Positions 1 to 10,811 of a stretch of 64,000 nt of DNA are shown here, one piece after another (the stretch's first letter is position 1; each line of letters opens with the position of its first letter). The notes below the pieces were generated by a model, which saw nothing but the letters and a program-made list of their open reading frames with translations, was not told where the DNA came from and searched no databases. This stretch comes from Pyropia yezoensis (taxonomy: Eukaryota > Rhodophyta > Bangiophyceae > Bangiales > Bangiaceae). The stretch lies in assembly GCA_009829735.1 (NCBI GenBank), contig CM020620.1, forward strand, positions 6,156,593 to 6,220,592, in the 5' to 3' direction. Made by a program: the position numbers and the translations under genes.

Positions 1-740
1 GATGGGCTGAGGCCAAGTAATCTCCCCCAGGATGACCGACACGACGGCCGCTGTCGGTGTTCCGTCAACCAATGACAACAGCGGTGGCACTGCTGTTTGC
101 TGGACGGAGCGTTCCATTGGTCAGAATTTACGTTGTAGATGTCGAGCAAGGCGGAGAGATTTTTCCGTGCAGACTCTCGAAAGCTGACGTGGCGCAGGTT
201 TTTGCTTAACCAGTGCGAGAGATTGCGCGATTTTTAAACGCGTTTGTTTAAACATTGCTCACAAGCGTAGCGATGGTCGGTCGCTTGTTTGCGCTTCACG
301 AGAGTGCTCTCCTGCCCCGAGCGCTTCCTGTCATACCAAGGGAGGTGGCGACTACCAATCGCCCGAGCTGTTATGGGCAGAAAGCAAGAAATGGGACTAA
401 AAGCGGTGTCTATGATGCCTTGAGGGGGGGTCGATGCAGGTTTTATGCAGGTTTTTGCTCGAACATATCCAAAAACAGCAAGAAAAGTTTGACAGGCGAT
501 GAGCAGTGCTGCGCAGGTAGTCCTGTGTGCAGCATTATTCAAGGTTTAAATACGATCCAACGGTGTGATTCATTGCAAGCAATTTATTTCACAACTATAA
601 CTACCATCAAGACTTCGGCCATCGCCCGCCACTATAGCAGCCTGTCTTCGTGCACAAACCACAACGAAGCCCCTACAACCTCGGCGTGCACCATTAAAAA
701 ACCAAGCGGCCAGAGCGGGCCAGAACACATCGTAAACATA
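1..740. other. No gene recognised
   Basis: No open frame here resembles a known family, and codon composition is unlike the neighbouring conserved genes. The DNA is less GC-rich than the 4-10 kb block. It ends at the first MITE copy. Confidence 0.5.
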
Positions 741-855
741 GTGCGTCACGTAAAAAGTGGACGTGCTCGTGTCGTGATCATGTCAAATATCGGCCACTGG
801 ACCAATCAAACCCACACTGCGCGACCCGTGCACGTCCACTTTTTGCGGGACGCAC
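741..855. mobile_element. MITE copy 1 (115 bp, TIR element)
   Basis: A 115-bp non-coding unit starting GTGCGTCACGTAAAAAGTGG and ending in its near-perfect inverted complement. It is almost identical to 19943-20056. The inverted ends cover about 26 bp, with one mismatch in the left arm of this copy relative to the other. Both copies have AT-rich flanks with TA next to the ends, as expected for TA-inserting Tc1/mariner-type elements. The interior contains a CCAAT box and no ORF. No autonomous partner with these ends is visible in the window. Confidence 0.8.
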
Positions 856-1096
856 AATAGAGGGGGAAAGCAGAACTTCACGCCATCAAAGAAAGCACAG
901 GACGAAGATTCGACAGCCAAGGCCATGAAGAACAAGGAAGCAAAAAAAAATGGTCACGACGTCAATGGCCATACAGCAGACAAAGAAACAGATCAAGCTC
1001 ACGATGAACAGCACAAACGCAAGACAGATCCGCCAGTGGGTGCACAAATTCGACGGCATAAACCAACCAAGCCAATGATGCAAAGATGGAGAGGTA

Positions 1097-3372
1097 CAGT
1101 TATTATTCGACTATATGAAGGGGGGCTAAGGGTCGAATTAAAATATCAATTACAGCGGATTCGCAACGAGTGCGTGGACTGACAAACACCGCCGGGCGTC
1201 GCAGCAGTGTCGACCGATCAAATTACACGCTCGCAAGAAATCCGCGTCATCGGGTGAGGCGAGCAGGGCGCACCAGTCAGGCGCACAAGTTGCTTCCTAC
1301 GCACGACCAGTCACAACCATTATAGCACGACGGCATCTACTCCTCGCACTCCTCCTCCCCCTCCTCTAGCGCCATGTCGACCGTCTCATCCAACGCCTCC
1401 ACATCATCCTCCACAGCAAACCACTGCTCAACAGCAACGGAGCGCTCACTGTCAGACACACCCTCAAAGTCGTCCCACAAGCGGCTGTTAGCCATCAAAG
1501 CTGCCACCTCAGAAACGTCAGTGTGGACGTTATCCGCCACAGGTACGACCCCGTGCAGCTGCCGGCGCACTTCAGCGGCTGCCTCGTCCGGCAAGACCTC
1601 TGCAGTGAGCCAGCAGTTAGCCAGCTGCACCGCAGTGACCTTCTCCCACTCCTCAGCGATAATCTTGGCAGCGTCCCTTAAGTGCGCCTGCCCTCTTTGG
1701 TCGAGGCCCCTGCCGCGCGGCACTCGTGGGGCTGGAGCACCTGAAGTAATCACCGTGTCTAAGTTATTGACAACACGTTGAAGCATCCGCGTCTCGTAAC
1801 GACGCTTCACCTGGGCGATTGCCCCCTTGTCCAGCGGTTGGTACACAGCCGTCGTGTTTGGTGGTAGCTCCATCACAGTTACTTGGGGGCGTTGAATCTC
1901 GGCGTGACAGCTGAGGCTGCCTAGGATAAGGAACACGTGGCTGGCCGTACGAGACTGCAAGAAGGGCACAAAGACCTCAAAGAACCACCGTTTGAAGATC
2001 TTCCCGTCCGTCCATGCTGAATTTTGGGAGAAGTACGGCAGTGGGCACCGGTTACCCGCCCCATTGAAGCACAGCGGGTGCGCAGCGTAGCCAATCATAG
2101 TTATTGGCAGCTTGTGGGAGCCGTTCGCGTTGCAGCACAGAGTGAGCGTCACGCGGTCCTTTGCGTGCATATGACTTTGCTCCGCCTCGCCTGGCGCCGG
2201 TCAGCAGACGGCACGTAGGACCGGGACGGTAGACAGCGGTAAAGAAGCCCCGTTTCATCGACGTTATAAATCAAATCTGGGTCCACGCCCGCCAGTTGAC
2301 GTCGGATGTCGGCCATCCGGGCAACTGCCTCCTGGACGTTCGCTGACGCACCAGACCCGTGAAGCGCCACGTTGACCAGGTTGTGACGACGGGCCCAATT
2401 CTGGAGAAACCCGTTGGATGCACAAGAAGTGGAGATGCCCAGATATGTCGCGTTCTGCTCAGCCTTCGCCCGGAGCACCCCCAGCGACAGCGGCACGCGC
2501 TTGCGTCCGTAGGTGCGAACGGAGAGGAACCACTCGTACAGTCTCGAGTCCACATCGGGAAGAGAGCTACGCTTTGTGGACCGCACGGTATCGGGAGTGC
2601 CGGCCGCCAGCCGCGCTCGCACTGCGGCCCAGTTGCGGTAGGCGCTGCGTAGGGTCGACCTGCCATACGCGTCGTTCAGCTGCTGCCTCATCCATTCCCA
2701 CGATCTCCCCTGCTCTTTCCACGTGATAACTTCAAGTAATGTAGCTAGACTCATGCTGGTCCTCTGCCGGCGCTCCCTCGTCCCCTGGCGGGTCCGCGCC
2801 GGCGACGCCAGAACGACGTTGGCTGCGACGCCAGCGGCTGGGGCTGCCGCTCGGATATCTCCAGTTAGATCCGCCGCCACCGCAGGGTTTCGTTGGGCCA
2901 GAGTGCCCTCGTCCGCGGCCGTCGCGGCATCAACCGCAGTCGAGAGACCCATGCTTCCGCCAGAGTCTTGTGACAGTGCACAGTTGCTGCCACGGAGCCA
3001 CCAACAGGGGGGAGGGGATGGCAGCGATAGCTACGGAGGAAAGGAGTGGAGTCGGCGTCTGTAGCTGGCCGTAGAGCAAGTATCTTTAGCCGCGGATGCG
3101 GCCACTGGCCGGGCGATCGCGACCGAGCGTCGGCAGTGGCGCGAGCAGCCAATGGCGGAGGTCGAAAGTGTAGACCGGGAAAGCTGGCAGCGGGGTCGGC
3201 CAACTTGAAGCGCCGTCGTTCTAATCGCCAGGAAGAGGCGCACCCACGGTCAGTTCTACGCAACGCATAAAATTATGGAGCAACTCTCTGGAGAACAGGA
3301 ATCGTCCTCGGGCGAGGAAGCTTGGTGTGACCCTGTCATATAGTCGAGCCGCCTATAACCGAATCATGACTG
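1097..3372 (-). mobile_element. pogo/Tigger-like DNA transposon with TIRs and TA duplications
   Basis: The left end reads CAGTTATTATTCG from 1097. The right end, read on the minus strand from 3372, is CAGTCATGATTCG. Each end is directly flanked by TA (1095-1096 and 3373-3374), the target duplication of the pogo branch of Tc1/mariner, whose ends usually begin CAG. A second shared block, CGACTATATGA, lies just inside both ends (1108-1118 and 3336-3346 inverted). The element is 2276 bp and encloses a broken transposase gene on the minus strand. Confidence 0.8.
1337..2952 (-). pseudogene. pogo-like transposase, frameshifted and catalytically altered
   Basis: Two overlapping minus-strand frames (2952-2149, then 2170-1337) together give one pogo/Tigger transposase. 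The first holds a helix-turn-helix region, a CENP-B/Tc5-type DNA-binding domain (core LPDVDSRLYEWF, ending near NLVNVALHGSG) and the first catalytic Asp in IYNVDETGLLY. The second starts near AKDRVTLTLC and carries the rest of the DDE fold, with the third acidic residue in YQPLDKGAIAQVK. The expected second-Asp motif (LLDNxxxH) reads LILGSLSCHAE, so the catalytic Asp is Gly and the next Asn is Ser; both fit single A-to-G transitions. The frame breaks around 2150-2215. Cut-and-paste activity is therefore not expected. The start is the ATG at 2952. Confidence 0.8.
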
Positions 3373-4204
3373 TATGGGAGGGCGAGGCGGGAGGAGGAGA
3401 GAGAGCGGGGGCGGGGAAGTGAAGAGGAGGATCAAGGAAAGAAGAGATGAAGGTGGGGGAATGGTGTGGCGGAGGAAGGGGGGGGACGGGGAACAGCGGA
3501 AGGGGGGGACGTCGGCAGACGTACATCGCGATCCAGCAGGATGGGGACAAGACATACCGTGGTGGCTGCTCGAGAGACAGGGCGGAGTGGACGGGGGCAG
3601 TAACATCATCGTATGGTTGAGTCAATGGGACATGAATGAAGCGGTGCACCATCGGTCATTGGGGAGCGTGCGCAGTGTGCGACGGCGTTGAGATGCGACG
3701 AGGTTGGTGTTTAGTGCATTCGATTGATAGTGTTCGTTGACGAGCTGCGACCTCCAGCACAGGTCGACATTAACTACCCTCCAGCACTGGAGAAGTCTGC
3801 ACCCGCGCCACTCACGCCGCATGAGTTTTGTAATTATGTAATTCCTGTCGAGAGAGTCTCTGGGCAGCAGCCACCATCGCCCAACAGCCAATGAGACGAT
3901 AGTGCATACGAGCAGTGTCCTGGATATCCAGGCACATCGTTAGACCTGTTTCCCCCTCGGCCGGATCAAGATGGGTTGGTCATCGAAAGGCTCGCCATTG
4001 GACATTTCCACCATGGATGATCGCGCGGCCTGGATGACCGGGCAACAGCCGGGATATCGCGGCAGAATTTCCCGTAGGGTGGCGGGCAACGGGGGCCGGC
4101 CGCAGGAAGAAAAAAAAACAAAACAAAAGGGGGGGCAGTGGTTGCGGGAGGAGGAACGATCCCATCTCGTCCCCCCCCCCACCCCCCAACCCCCCCCCCC
4201 AACC
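3373..4204. other. Intergenic DNA with a purine-rich tract
   Basis: No gene is seen. About 3370-3520 is a G/A-rich tract on the plus strand. From about 4160 the sequence passes into C-run, extremely GC-rich DNA that contains the ABCG-like locus. Confidence 0.5.
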
Positions 4205-7200
4205 TCACACGAGCGGCGCGTACCCCCCCCGGGCGCGTGCCGCCCGTACCCCCCCCACGGCGGCCCAGGCGACGGCCGCGGCGGCGCCGAGGGCGCCGAC
4301 GCCCACCCACGCCGGCGGGGAGGGCCCCCCCCGGGGGACCCCCACCCCCGCCGCCCCCGCCGCCCCCGCCGCCCCCGCCGCCCCCGCCGCCCCCGCCGCC
4401 CCCGCCGCCGTCGCGGTCGCGTCGGCGGCGGCGGCGACCGCCCACGCAACGGGGGAGGCCCAGCCGGCGGCGCGGCCGACCGGCCCGCCCGCGTCGGCCG
4501 CCACCGCAGCCACCACCGCCGCCACCGCCGCGGCGGCGGTGGCCGCCCGGGCGGCCGCCTGCGCCGACCACCGCCGCGCCTGCCACGCCGGCCGCGACGG
4601 CGGGGCGGCGGTCGAGCAGGCGGCGGCGGCGGCGGTGGCCACCACCAACACGAGCGCCCCCCCCCCCTCGGCGGCCCAGCCGAGCGCCGCCGCCGCCGCC
4701 CACACGGCGGTGACCCCCCCCGGGGTCCCCCCCCCCGCGCCGCCCGCGGCGCCCGCCGCCGCCGCCACCACCGCCGCCGCCACCGCCGACCGGGCCGCCG
4801 CCGCCGCCGCGTCGGCGGCGGTGGTCACCCCCGCGCGCGGGGGGGGGGGGCGGCGGCGGCGGGGGCCCCCCACCCCCCGCCGCCGCCGCCCGTGTCGCCG
4901 CCGCCGCCACGGGCGGCCGCCCAGGCGGCGGGCAGGGGGGGGGCGGGGGGGGCGGGGGGTACCGCCGCCGCCAGCACCACCGCCATGGCCAGCTGCAGCA
5001 CCCCCACTGGGGGCACCGCCCCACCGCCGCCGCCGCCGCCGCCACCGCCGCCGCTGGCGCCGTCGCCCCCCGACAGGGCCACGGACGGGGACGACGACAC
5101 GGCGGCGGCGAGGAGGGCGGCCGCCGCGGCCAACCGCGCCGCCCACCCCACCGCCGCCCTCACCGCCGCCGCCGACGTGGCGGCGGCCAGGCGGAGGCGG
5201 AGGGCGGCAGCGGCCGACCCCCCCCCCACCCCCCCCTCCCCCCCCTCCCCCCCCTCCCCCCCCGCCGCCCCCCCCCCTCCCCCCCCACGACCACCCCCCC
5301 GGCGGGGGCGTCAGCAGCCGCCACCACCCGCCGGCGGGCGCCACCGCCGGGTCCGCCACCGACACGGCAATCGCCGCGGCGGCGCGGCCAACCACCCCGC
5401 CCCGGTCGGCGTAGGCGGCGCCGCTGTCGGACGAGCCGCCACTGGCGGCCTTGTCGTCGTCGCCCTCCCCGTCGGTCGACGACGACGACGACGGCGGCGG
5501 CGGCCCGGGGCTCCGCGGGGGAGAGCAGCCGCCAAAGGCGGCGCCGCCCCCCCAGCCCCCCCCACGGGCGCCCGCCCAGAGGCTGCCGCCAAAGCCGCCG
5601 CCGCCGCCGCCGTCGACGGGGCCAGACAAGCCGGCGGCTGCTTCCCCCCCCCCCCAGGCGCCCCCGGGCGTCGCGTCGGTGGTGGACGTGGCGCCCGTCC
5701 ACGACGTGCCGTCGGTGATGGTCGTCGGGTCCGTCGCGCCGCTGCTCGGGCGGGCCCGCCCGCCGCCGCCGCCCACGGGGGTGCCGTCGCCAGACGCGGC
5801 GTCCGTGCCGCCGCCGCCGCCCCCACCGCCGCCGCCGGCGCCACTGCCGCCCGCCGCGTCTGCCGCCGCAGTGGCGGCGGCGGCGTCGTCGGCACGCCGC
5901 CGCCGCCGGCGCCGCCGCGCGCGGCTGGCGGCGCCCAGCTCCCCCCCCGTCGACGACGCGGCGTACGGCTCGCCCGTCGCGGCGTAGGCGTCGACCAGCC
6001 ACGCCGCGCGGGCGGCGGCGCGGGCCGCCTCGGTCGCCCCCCCCCCCCCCCCGTCGCCTCCCCCGCCGGCCGCCCCCCCCCCCCCGTGGTCCAGCGCCCG
6101 GACGTCCCCCTCCAGCAGCCCCCCCACCCAGTCGGCCACCCCCCAGGACGGCGCACAAAAGAAGCGGAGGCCCGCAAAGTAGGCGCCGACGGCGACGGCG
6201 GGCCCCGCGTACGCCACCCCCCCCCCCGCGGGGGCCAACACCACCAGCGTGTCCACCGCCGCCAGCACCCCCGACGGCACCCCCCCGGGGCGGGACAGGC
6301 CCACCACCACCGCCCGCCCGCCGGCGGTCGCCGCCCGGCGGTAGGCGCGGGCGACCGACGCGGCGGCGGCGGGGGGGAGGCCGGCCGTGGGCGTGTCCGC
6401 GACGAGGGCGGGCGCGTCGGCGGCAATGGCCGCGGCCAGGTCCACCCGCCGGGCGGCGGCGGCGGTGGCGGGGTGGGTGGGGGGGGGGAGGCGGGCTGCC
6501 GCGTCGGCGGCGGTGAGGCCGGCGGCGGCCAGGCCCGCCGCGACGCGCGCCGCGACCGCCGCGGCGGCGGCGGTGGGGGGGGGGGGGGGGGGGGGGGGCG
6601 CCGCGTCGGCGAGCGTACCCCCGGCGGCGAGCGTCAGCGCCTGCCCGACGGTCAGGGGGGGGAGGCCGTCATAGGCGGCGGCGGCGGCCGCCCCGCCACC
6701 ACCGCCGGCGGCGGCGGCGGCGGCGCCAAGGCCAACGGCCTCCACCGGCGGCGGCGGCGGGATGTAGGCGACGAGGGAGCGGTACGCGGCGGCGACCGCC
6801 GCGTCTGACGCCGCCCCCCCCCCCCCCCCCCCCCCCCCCGGCCGCTGCCCGCCGTGCCGCGGCGGCTGGTGCCGCTGGGGCGGTCGCCCCCGCCCCCCCC
6901 CCCAGCAACGACCGGCCGCCGGTTGAGCGTCACCGCCCCCGCCACGGCCAGCGACGCCGGCGCGCGGCCGGCGAGCACCCGGAGGAGCACCGACACGCCC
7001 GCGCCGGGGGGGCCCAGCACCCCGACCACCGCCCCGGGGCGGGCCACCCCGCAGACGCCCGACAGCAGCAGCCGGCCGGCCGCCGACGGCTCCTCCCCGC
7101 GGTCCCGCTGCCGCTGCTGCCGCCGCCGGTGTGGCACGCGCTTCCAGCAGCCGTCTGGGGAGGCGGGGGGGGTGGAGGCGCGGGTGCGGCGGCCGCCGCG

Positions 7201-7535
7201 GCGCCCCCGTCGGCGCCCCCCCCCCCCCGCCTCCACGTCTGCCCCTGCGTCCGTGTCGTCGTCCCCGTCGGCGTCGCCGTCATCGACGTCAGCGGCGACG
7301 GCGGCAGCGGGGCGGGGGGGCGGTGATGGTGGCGGCGAGGCAGACGCGCCCCCCCCCCCCCACCCCCGGCCTCCCCCCCCGGCCTCTGCGGCGCCCCCCC
7401 CGCCGCCCCCCGCGCGGGGGCGCCCCCACCGGCGGCGGGGCGGGGCGACAACGGTAATGTCTGCCCACGCCAGCACCACCCGCCGGTGGCCGCGCGTCAG
7501 CCGGCTCACCGCCACGTCCACCGCCGTCGCCCGCC

Positions 7536-7571
<36 letters not shown>

Positions 7572-7760
7572 GCTGCCCGGCAGCGCCGGCAGCCGCCGCA
7601 CCACCGGCAGCGCCGGCGGCGTCGGCCGGCGGCGCGTCGCCGCCCACACACCCCCCATTCTCCGTCCACCGGCGGGCGGCGGCGGCGGCGGCGGCGGGGT
7701 CCGCGCCCTTCCCCCCCCCCCCCCCCCCCCCCTCTGGCTGCGGGGGCGGGCGCCAGGCGC

Positions 7761-7792
<32 letters not shown>

Positions 7793-7975
7793 TCCCCACC
7801 CCAGCACCGCCTCCATCCCCCGCGGCAGGGCGCGGGCGGCCCAGCCGCCGAGGCCCGTCGAGGACCCCCCCCAGCCGCCGTCCCACAGGCCGTCCCCGTC
7901 GGCGTCGGCCTCGGGGGTGCCGCTCGCCCAGCGGGGCACCTCCCCGCCAAGGACGCCCACGTCCACCGCCGCCCG

Positions 7976-8006
<31 letters not shown>

Positions 8007-8053
8007 GGGCGGCGGAACGCGCCGCCCGCCCCGCGGGCGGCGACGCGGCCCCT

Positions 8054-8093
<40 letters not shown>

Positions 8094-8760
8094 ATGCCGC
8101 CGGCCATGCCGCCGCAGCCAATGCCGCCGCCGCCGCCGCCGCCGCCGGCAGGACCCCCACCCACTCCGGGGACGGCAGGGGCGGTGTACTCGGACAGCGC
8201 AAACGACGACGGCGACTCCCAGGTGGTGTAGGAGGACGGCCCGCACCCCCCCCCCCCCCACTCCTCCCCCCGCCCCCGCCCCCCCCGCCGCCGCTGGTCG
8301 TCGTCGTTGGCGCCGACTCTGCCGCCGACGCCCCCCCCGGCGGCGCCCCCCCCCCCCCCGGGTCGAGTGTCCAGCACGCCCCGCCGCCGCTGCCGCCGCC
8401 CGCCGCTGCCGCTGCTGCCGCTGCCGCCGCCGCTGCCGCTGCGGCCACCGCCGCTGCGGAGGAAGGGGGGCCCGATGAGCGGGAGCGGCCGCTCGCCGCC
8501 GACCGGGGCGCCCGCCCCCGGTCGGTCGACGCGGACGGGCGGGTGGTGGCGGCGGAGGAGGCGGTGGAGGCGGTGCGGGGCCACACCAGCGGGGGGATGT
8601 CGGCAAGAGGGGGGGGCGGCGGGGGGGGGGCACCGCCGCCACCACCACCACCACCACCCCCACCACCACCACCCCCACCCCCACCACCCCCACCACCACC
8701 ACCACCGCCGCCACCACCGCCGCCACCACCGCCGCTGCCACCGCCGCCGCCGCCGTCATA
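4205..8760 (-). CDS. ABCG/PDR-type ABC transporter-like locus, degenerate motifs, structure uncertain
   Basis: A nucleotide-binding domain of the ABCG/PDR type is recognisable on the minus strand. The block GVARPGAVVGVLGPPGAG, then VLLRVLAGRAPASLAVAG (about 7050-6930), matches the PDR Walker A region. VAYIPP...LTVGQALTLAA (6765-6635) matches the Q-loop segment. PALVADTPTAGLPPA (6415-6370) matches Walker B/D-loop, followed by VVVGLSRPGG and VAYAGP. Catalytic residues differ from consensus: Walker A Lys is Val, Q-loop Gln is Pro, Walker B Glu is Thr, H-loop His is Ser. The downstream Ala-rich frame ends RGGYAPLV-stop at 4205 and could hold membrane helices. Coding passes between frames at C homopolymers, for example 26 C at 6814-6839, so true exons, indels and start cannot be fixed; 8760 is only where the repeat-rich N-terminal part begins. 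It may be a pseudogene, a sequence-error-ridden gene, or a non-ATPase half like the deviant NBD of fungal PDR pumps. Confidence 0.45.
6814..6839. repeat. 26-bp C homopolymer inside the ABCG-like locus
   Basis: An uninterrupted C run separates the frame carrying Walker A from the frame carrying the Q-loop and Walker B segments. Its length is probably unreliable in assembly, which may explain the apparent frame change. Confidence 0.8.
8631..8758. repeat. ACC/CCG trinucleotide microsatellite
   Basis: About 125 bp of nearly pure CCA/CCG/CCC triplets. All frames give homopolymeric or dipeptide tracts, so no frame can be trusted here. Confidence 0.9.
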
Positions 8761-10239
8761 GGTAGTGTCGGCGGCAAAGTGTGAAGGGGGAGGCAGGGGC
8801 GGGGGAGGGGCGGGCGCCGCTTGGAGGGGGGGCGGGGGGGACGGCGGCTGGGGGAGGGGGAAGTGCATGGCACAGGACGGCAGGGGGGGGGGGCGCCGTC
8901 GTGCCATGGCCGTGCCCAACCCCCCCCCGCCGCGGCGGGGGGGGGGGGGGTACGGGAGGGAGTGGGGGGGAAGCGGGGGGCGGGGCGGGGAGGGGAGCAA
9001 GAAGACGCGCGCTGCCGGCGATGGAAGTGGGGGGGGGGGGAGGGGGGGGGGGGGACGACGAAGCACCACCAAAAGTGGAAACGGCTGGAGCAGCCGGCAA
9101 TGGTGTGGGGGGGGAGGCGGGCGGCCGCGCCGGTCGGCGGCCGCGGTCGTCAGCGACGCCGCCAAGCGAGCGGGGGGGAGGAGGAGGGGGGGGGGCGCGT
9201 GGGCGTAAGCGCGGGGGGGGGGAGGGCGCGGCGGGCGACGCCTTCGGGTCAGGGCGGCGGCGGCGGCGGCGGCGGCGGGCGGCGGACTGCGGTGGTGGGT
9301 GGGGGGTGGTGCGGTCGCGCGCGCGGGCTGCCTGCATGCACAGCGAGCGCTACCAGAGGTGGGGGGAGGGGAGGGGAGGGGAGGGGAGGGGAGCGGGGAC
9401 CGCCGCCGTGTGGGGGGGGGGGGGGGGGGGTCGGGCGACCCGCGGCAGGCGGTGCGGGGCGCGATTGGGGTGAGGGGAGGTGGGGGAGGGGGGGGGCGGG
9501 GGGGGGGGGGGGGGGTGAGGGTGTGGGGGGGACAGACGGCCACAACCACCCGCCCGCCGCCGGCCGGCGTCAACGGCGGCGGCTGGCGTCAATGGCGGCG
9601 GCGGCGGCGGTTGGCCACGGCGGCACCGTGCGTGCCCAGACGAGCCGTGGGGGGGAGCGCACCCGCCCCCCCGGCGTGGGACCCCCGAGCGGCTGGAGGG
9701 CGGCCCCCCGTTGGCCACACGCCACGCCCTGTGTGCTGGGCTTTTTGTCGTCCAAGACAAAGTTTGTGGGTGGGGGGGGGGGGGGGGGGGGTGGGGGAGG
9801 GGTGGGGGGGGGGACTGTGTTGGGGGGGGGGGGGGTGACAGGGGCGGTCGGTTGGGTGGGTGGGTGGGGTGGGCGCCGCGCCCGTCGGGCGGGGACGGTT
9901 TGCCGGTATGAGGGGGGGTTCCAATAGCGGCCGCCGTTTGGCACCCCCTGGGCGGGCGGGCGGCGCAATGGCAAGGTCCCCCCCCTTCGCGGTGACGGGG
10001 GGAGAGCCCGGGGAGCCGAGGGGGACGCGCGCTGCGTGTCAAGGAGGGGAGGCGGGGGCGGGCGCGGCCCCCTGCCGCTGCTTCTTTTTCGTTTTTGTGC
10101 CACAGCCAGTGGGGGCGAGGTGATCCAACAGGTCGGATGGGTGGCGGGAGGGGGGGTGCGGGGGGGGGGGGGTGGGGGGGGGTGGTTGGGGGTGGGGGGA
10201 GGTCCCCCGGGGGGGTGGGGGGGGGGGGTGTTGGGGGGA
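8761..10239. other. G-run DNA without a supported gene
   Basis: The plus strand carries many runs of 4-18 G separated by short spacers, for example 9356-9436, 9480-9535 and 9768-9865. These can form G-quadruplexes. All six frames stay open because stop codons need A and T. No conserved domain appears, so the long frames here are taken as composition artefacts. Confidence 0.7.
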
Positions 10240-10372
10240 GGGCCCCGGGGGGGTGGAGGGGGGTGGTGGGTGGGTGGGGGGAGGGCCCCGGGGGGTGGAG
10301 GGGGGTGGTGGGTGGGTGGGGGGAGGGCCCCGGGGGGTGGAGGGGGTGGTGGGTGGGTGGGGGGAGGGCCCC
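10240..10372. repeat. 42-bp minisatellite, three units
   Basis: AGGGCCCC recurs at 10240, 10282, 10324 and 10365, giving periods of 42, 42 and 41 bp. Each unit also holds GGTGGTGGGTGGGTGG, a G-quadruplex pattern. The 42-bp period keeps a 14-residue Pro/His-rich repeat open on the minus strand, which is not taken as a gene. Confidence 0.9.
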
Positions 10373-10770
10373 ATGCGGGACGGGTGACGGCCGACTGTCA
10401 ACACGGGCTGGTCAGAGTGGAGGGAACGGCGGGTGGGGGGGGGGGGGGGGAGGCGGAGGGGCAGCCTCTGGGCCGCGATGGCTCGCGACAGCCGAGGCGA
10501 CCTTTGGTCGTCCACGTGCCAGCTCGGACCGGTGGGGGGGGTGGGGGGTGGGGGGTGGGTGGGGGGGGGGGGGGGGGGCTCCCTGCTCCACAGGCCAGTG
10601 AGGTGGCTGCGGCCGCCGCCGCTGCGGGGCGCTGTGGATGTGGCCAGTGGGGGGCGTTCCCAAATATCTTGTCGTTCGCCTACGCCCACGAAATGGGGGT
10701 GCGCAACTGTCGCGGAACGTTGCACGCCGTTCCGGTACAGTACAGGCCGTGCTGTGCGGACTGGACAGTA

Positions 10771-10811
10771 CTGTACTGTACAGTACAGGGCTACTGTACT
10801 GTACAGTACAG
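10771..10811. repeat. Two copies of an 18-bp perfect palindrome
   Basis: CTGTACTGTACAGTACAG is its own reverse complement and occurs at 10771-10788 and 10794-10811, 23 bp apart. It lies just outside the left end of the Tc1/mariner element. Confidence 0.9.

Noticed and set aside
3971..6808. 945-codon plus-strand open frame opposite the ABCG-like locus
   Set aside because: Composed of Arg/Gly/Pro tracts created by GC triplet repeats. It has no domain, and the conserved ABC motifs are on the other strand.
4205..10240. Collagen-like, poly-Gly or poly-Pro proteins on both strands
   Set aside because: In DNA almost lacking A and T, stops are rare, so long frames carry no weight without conserved motifs.
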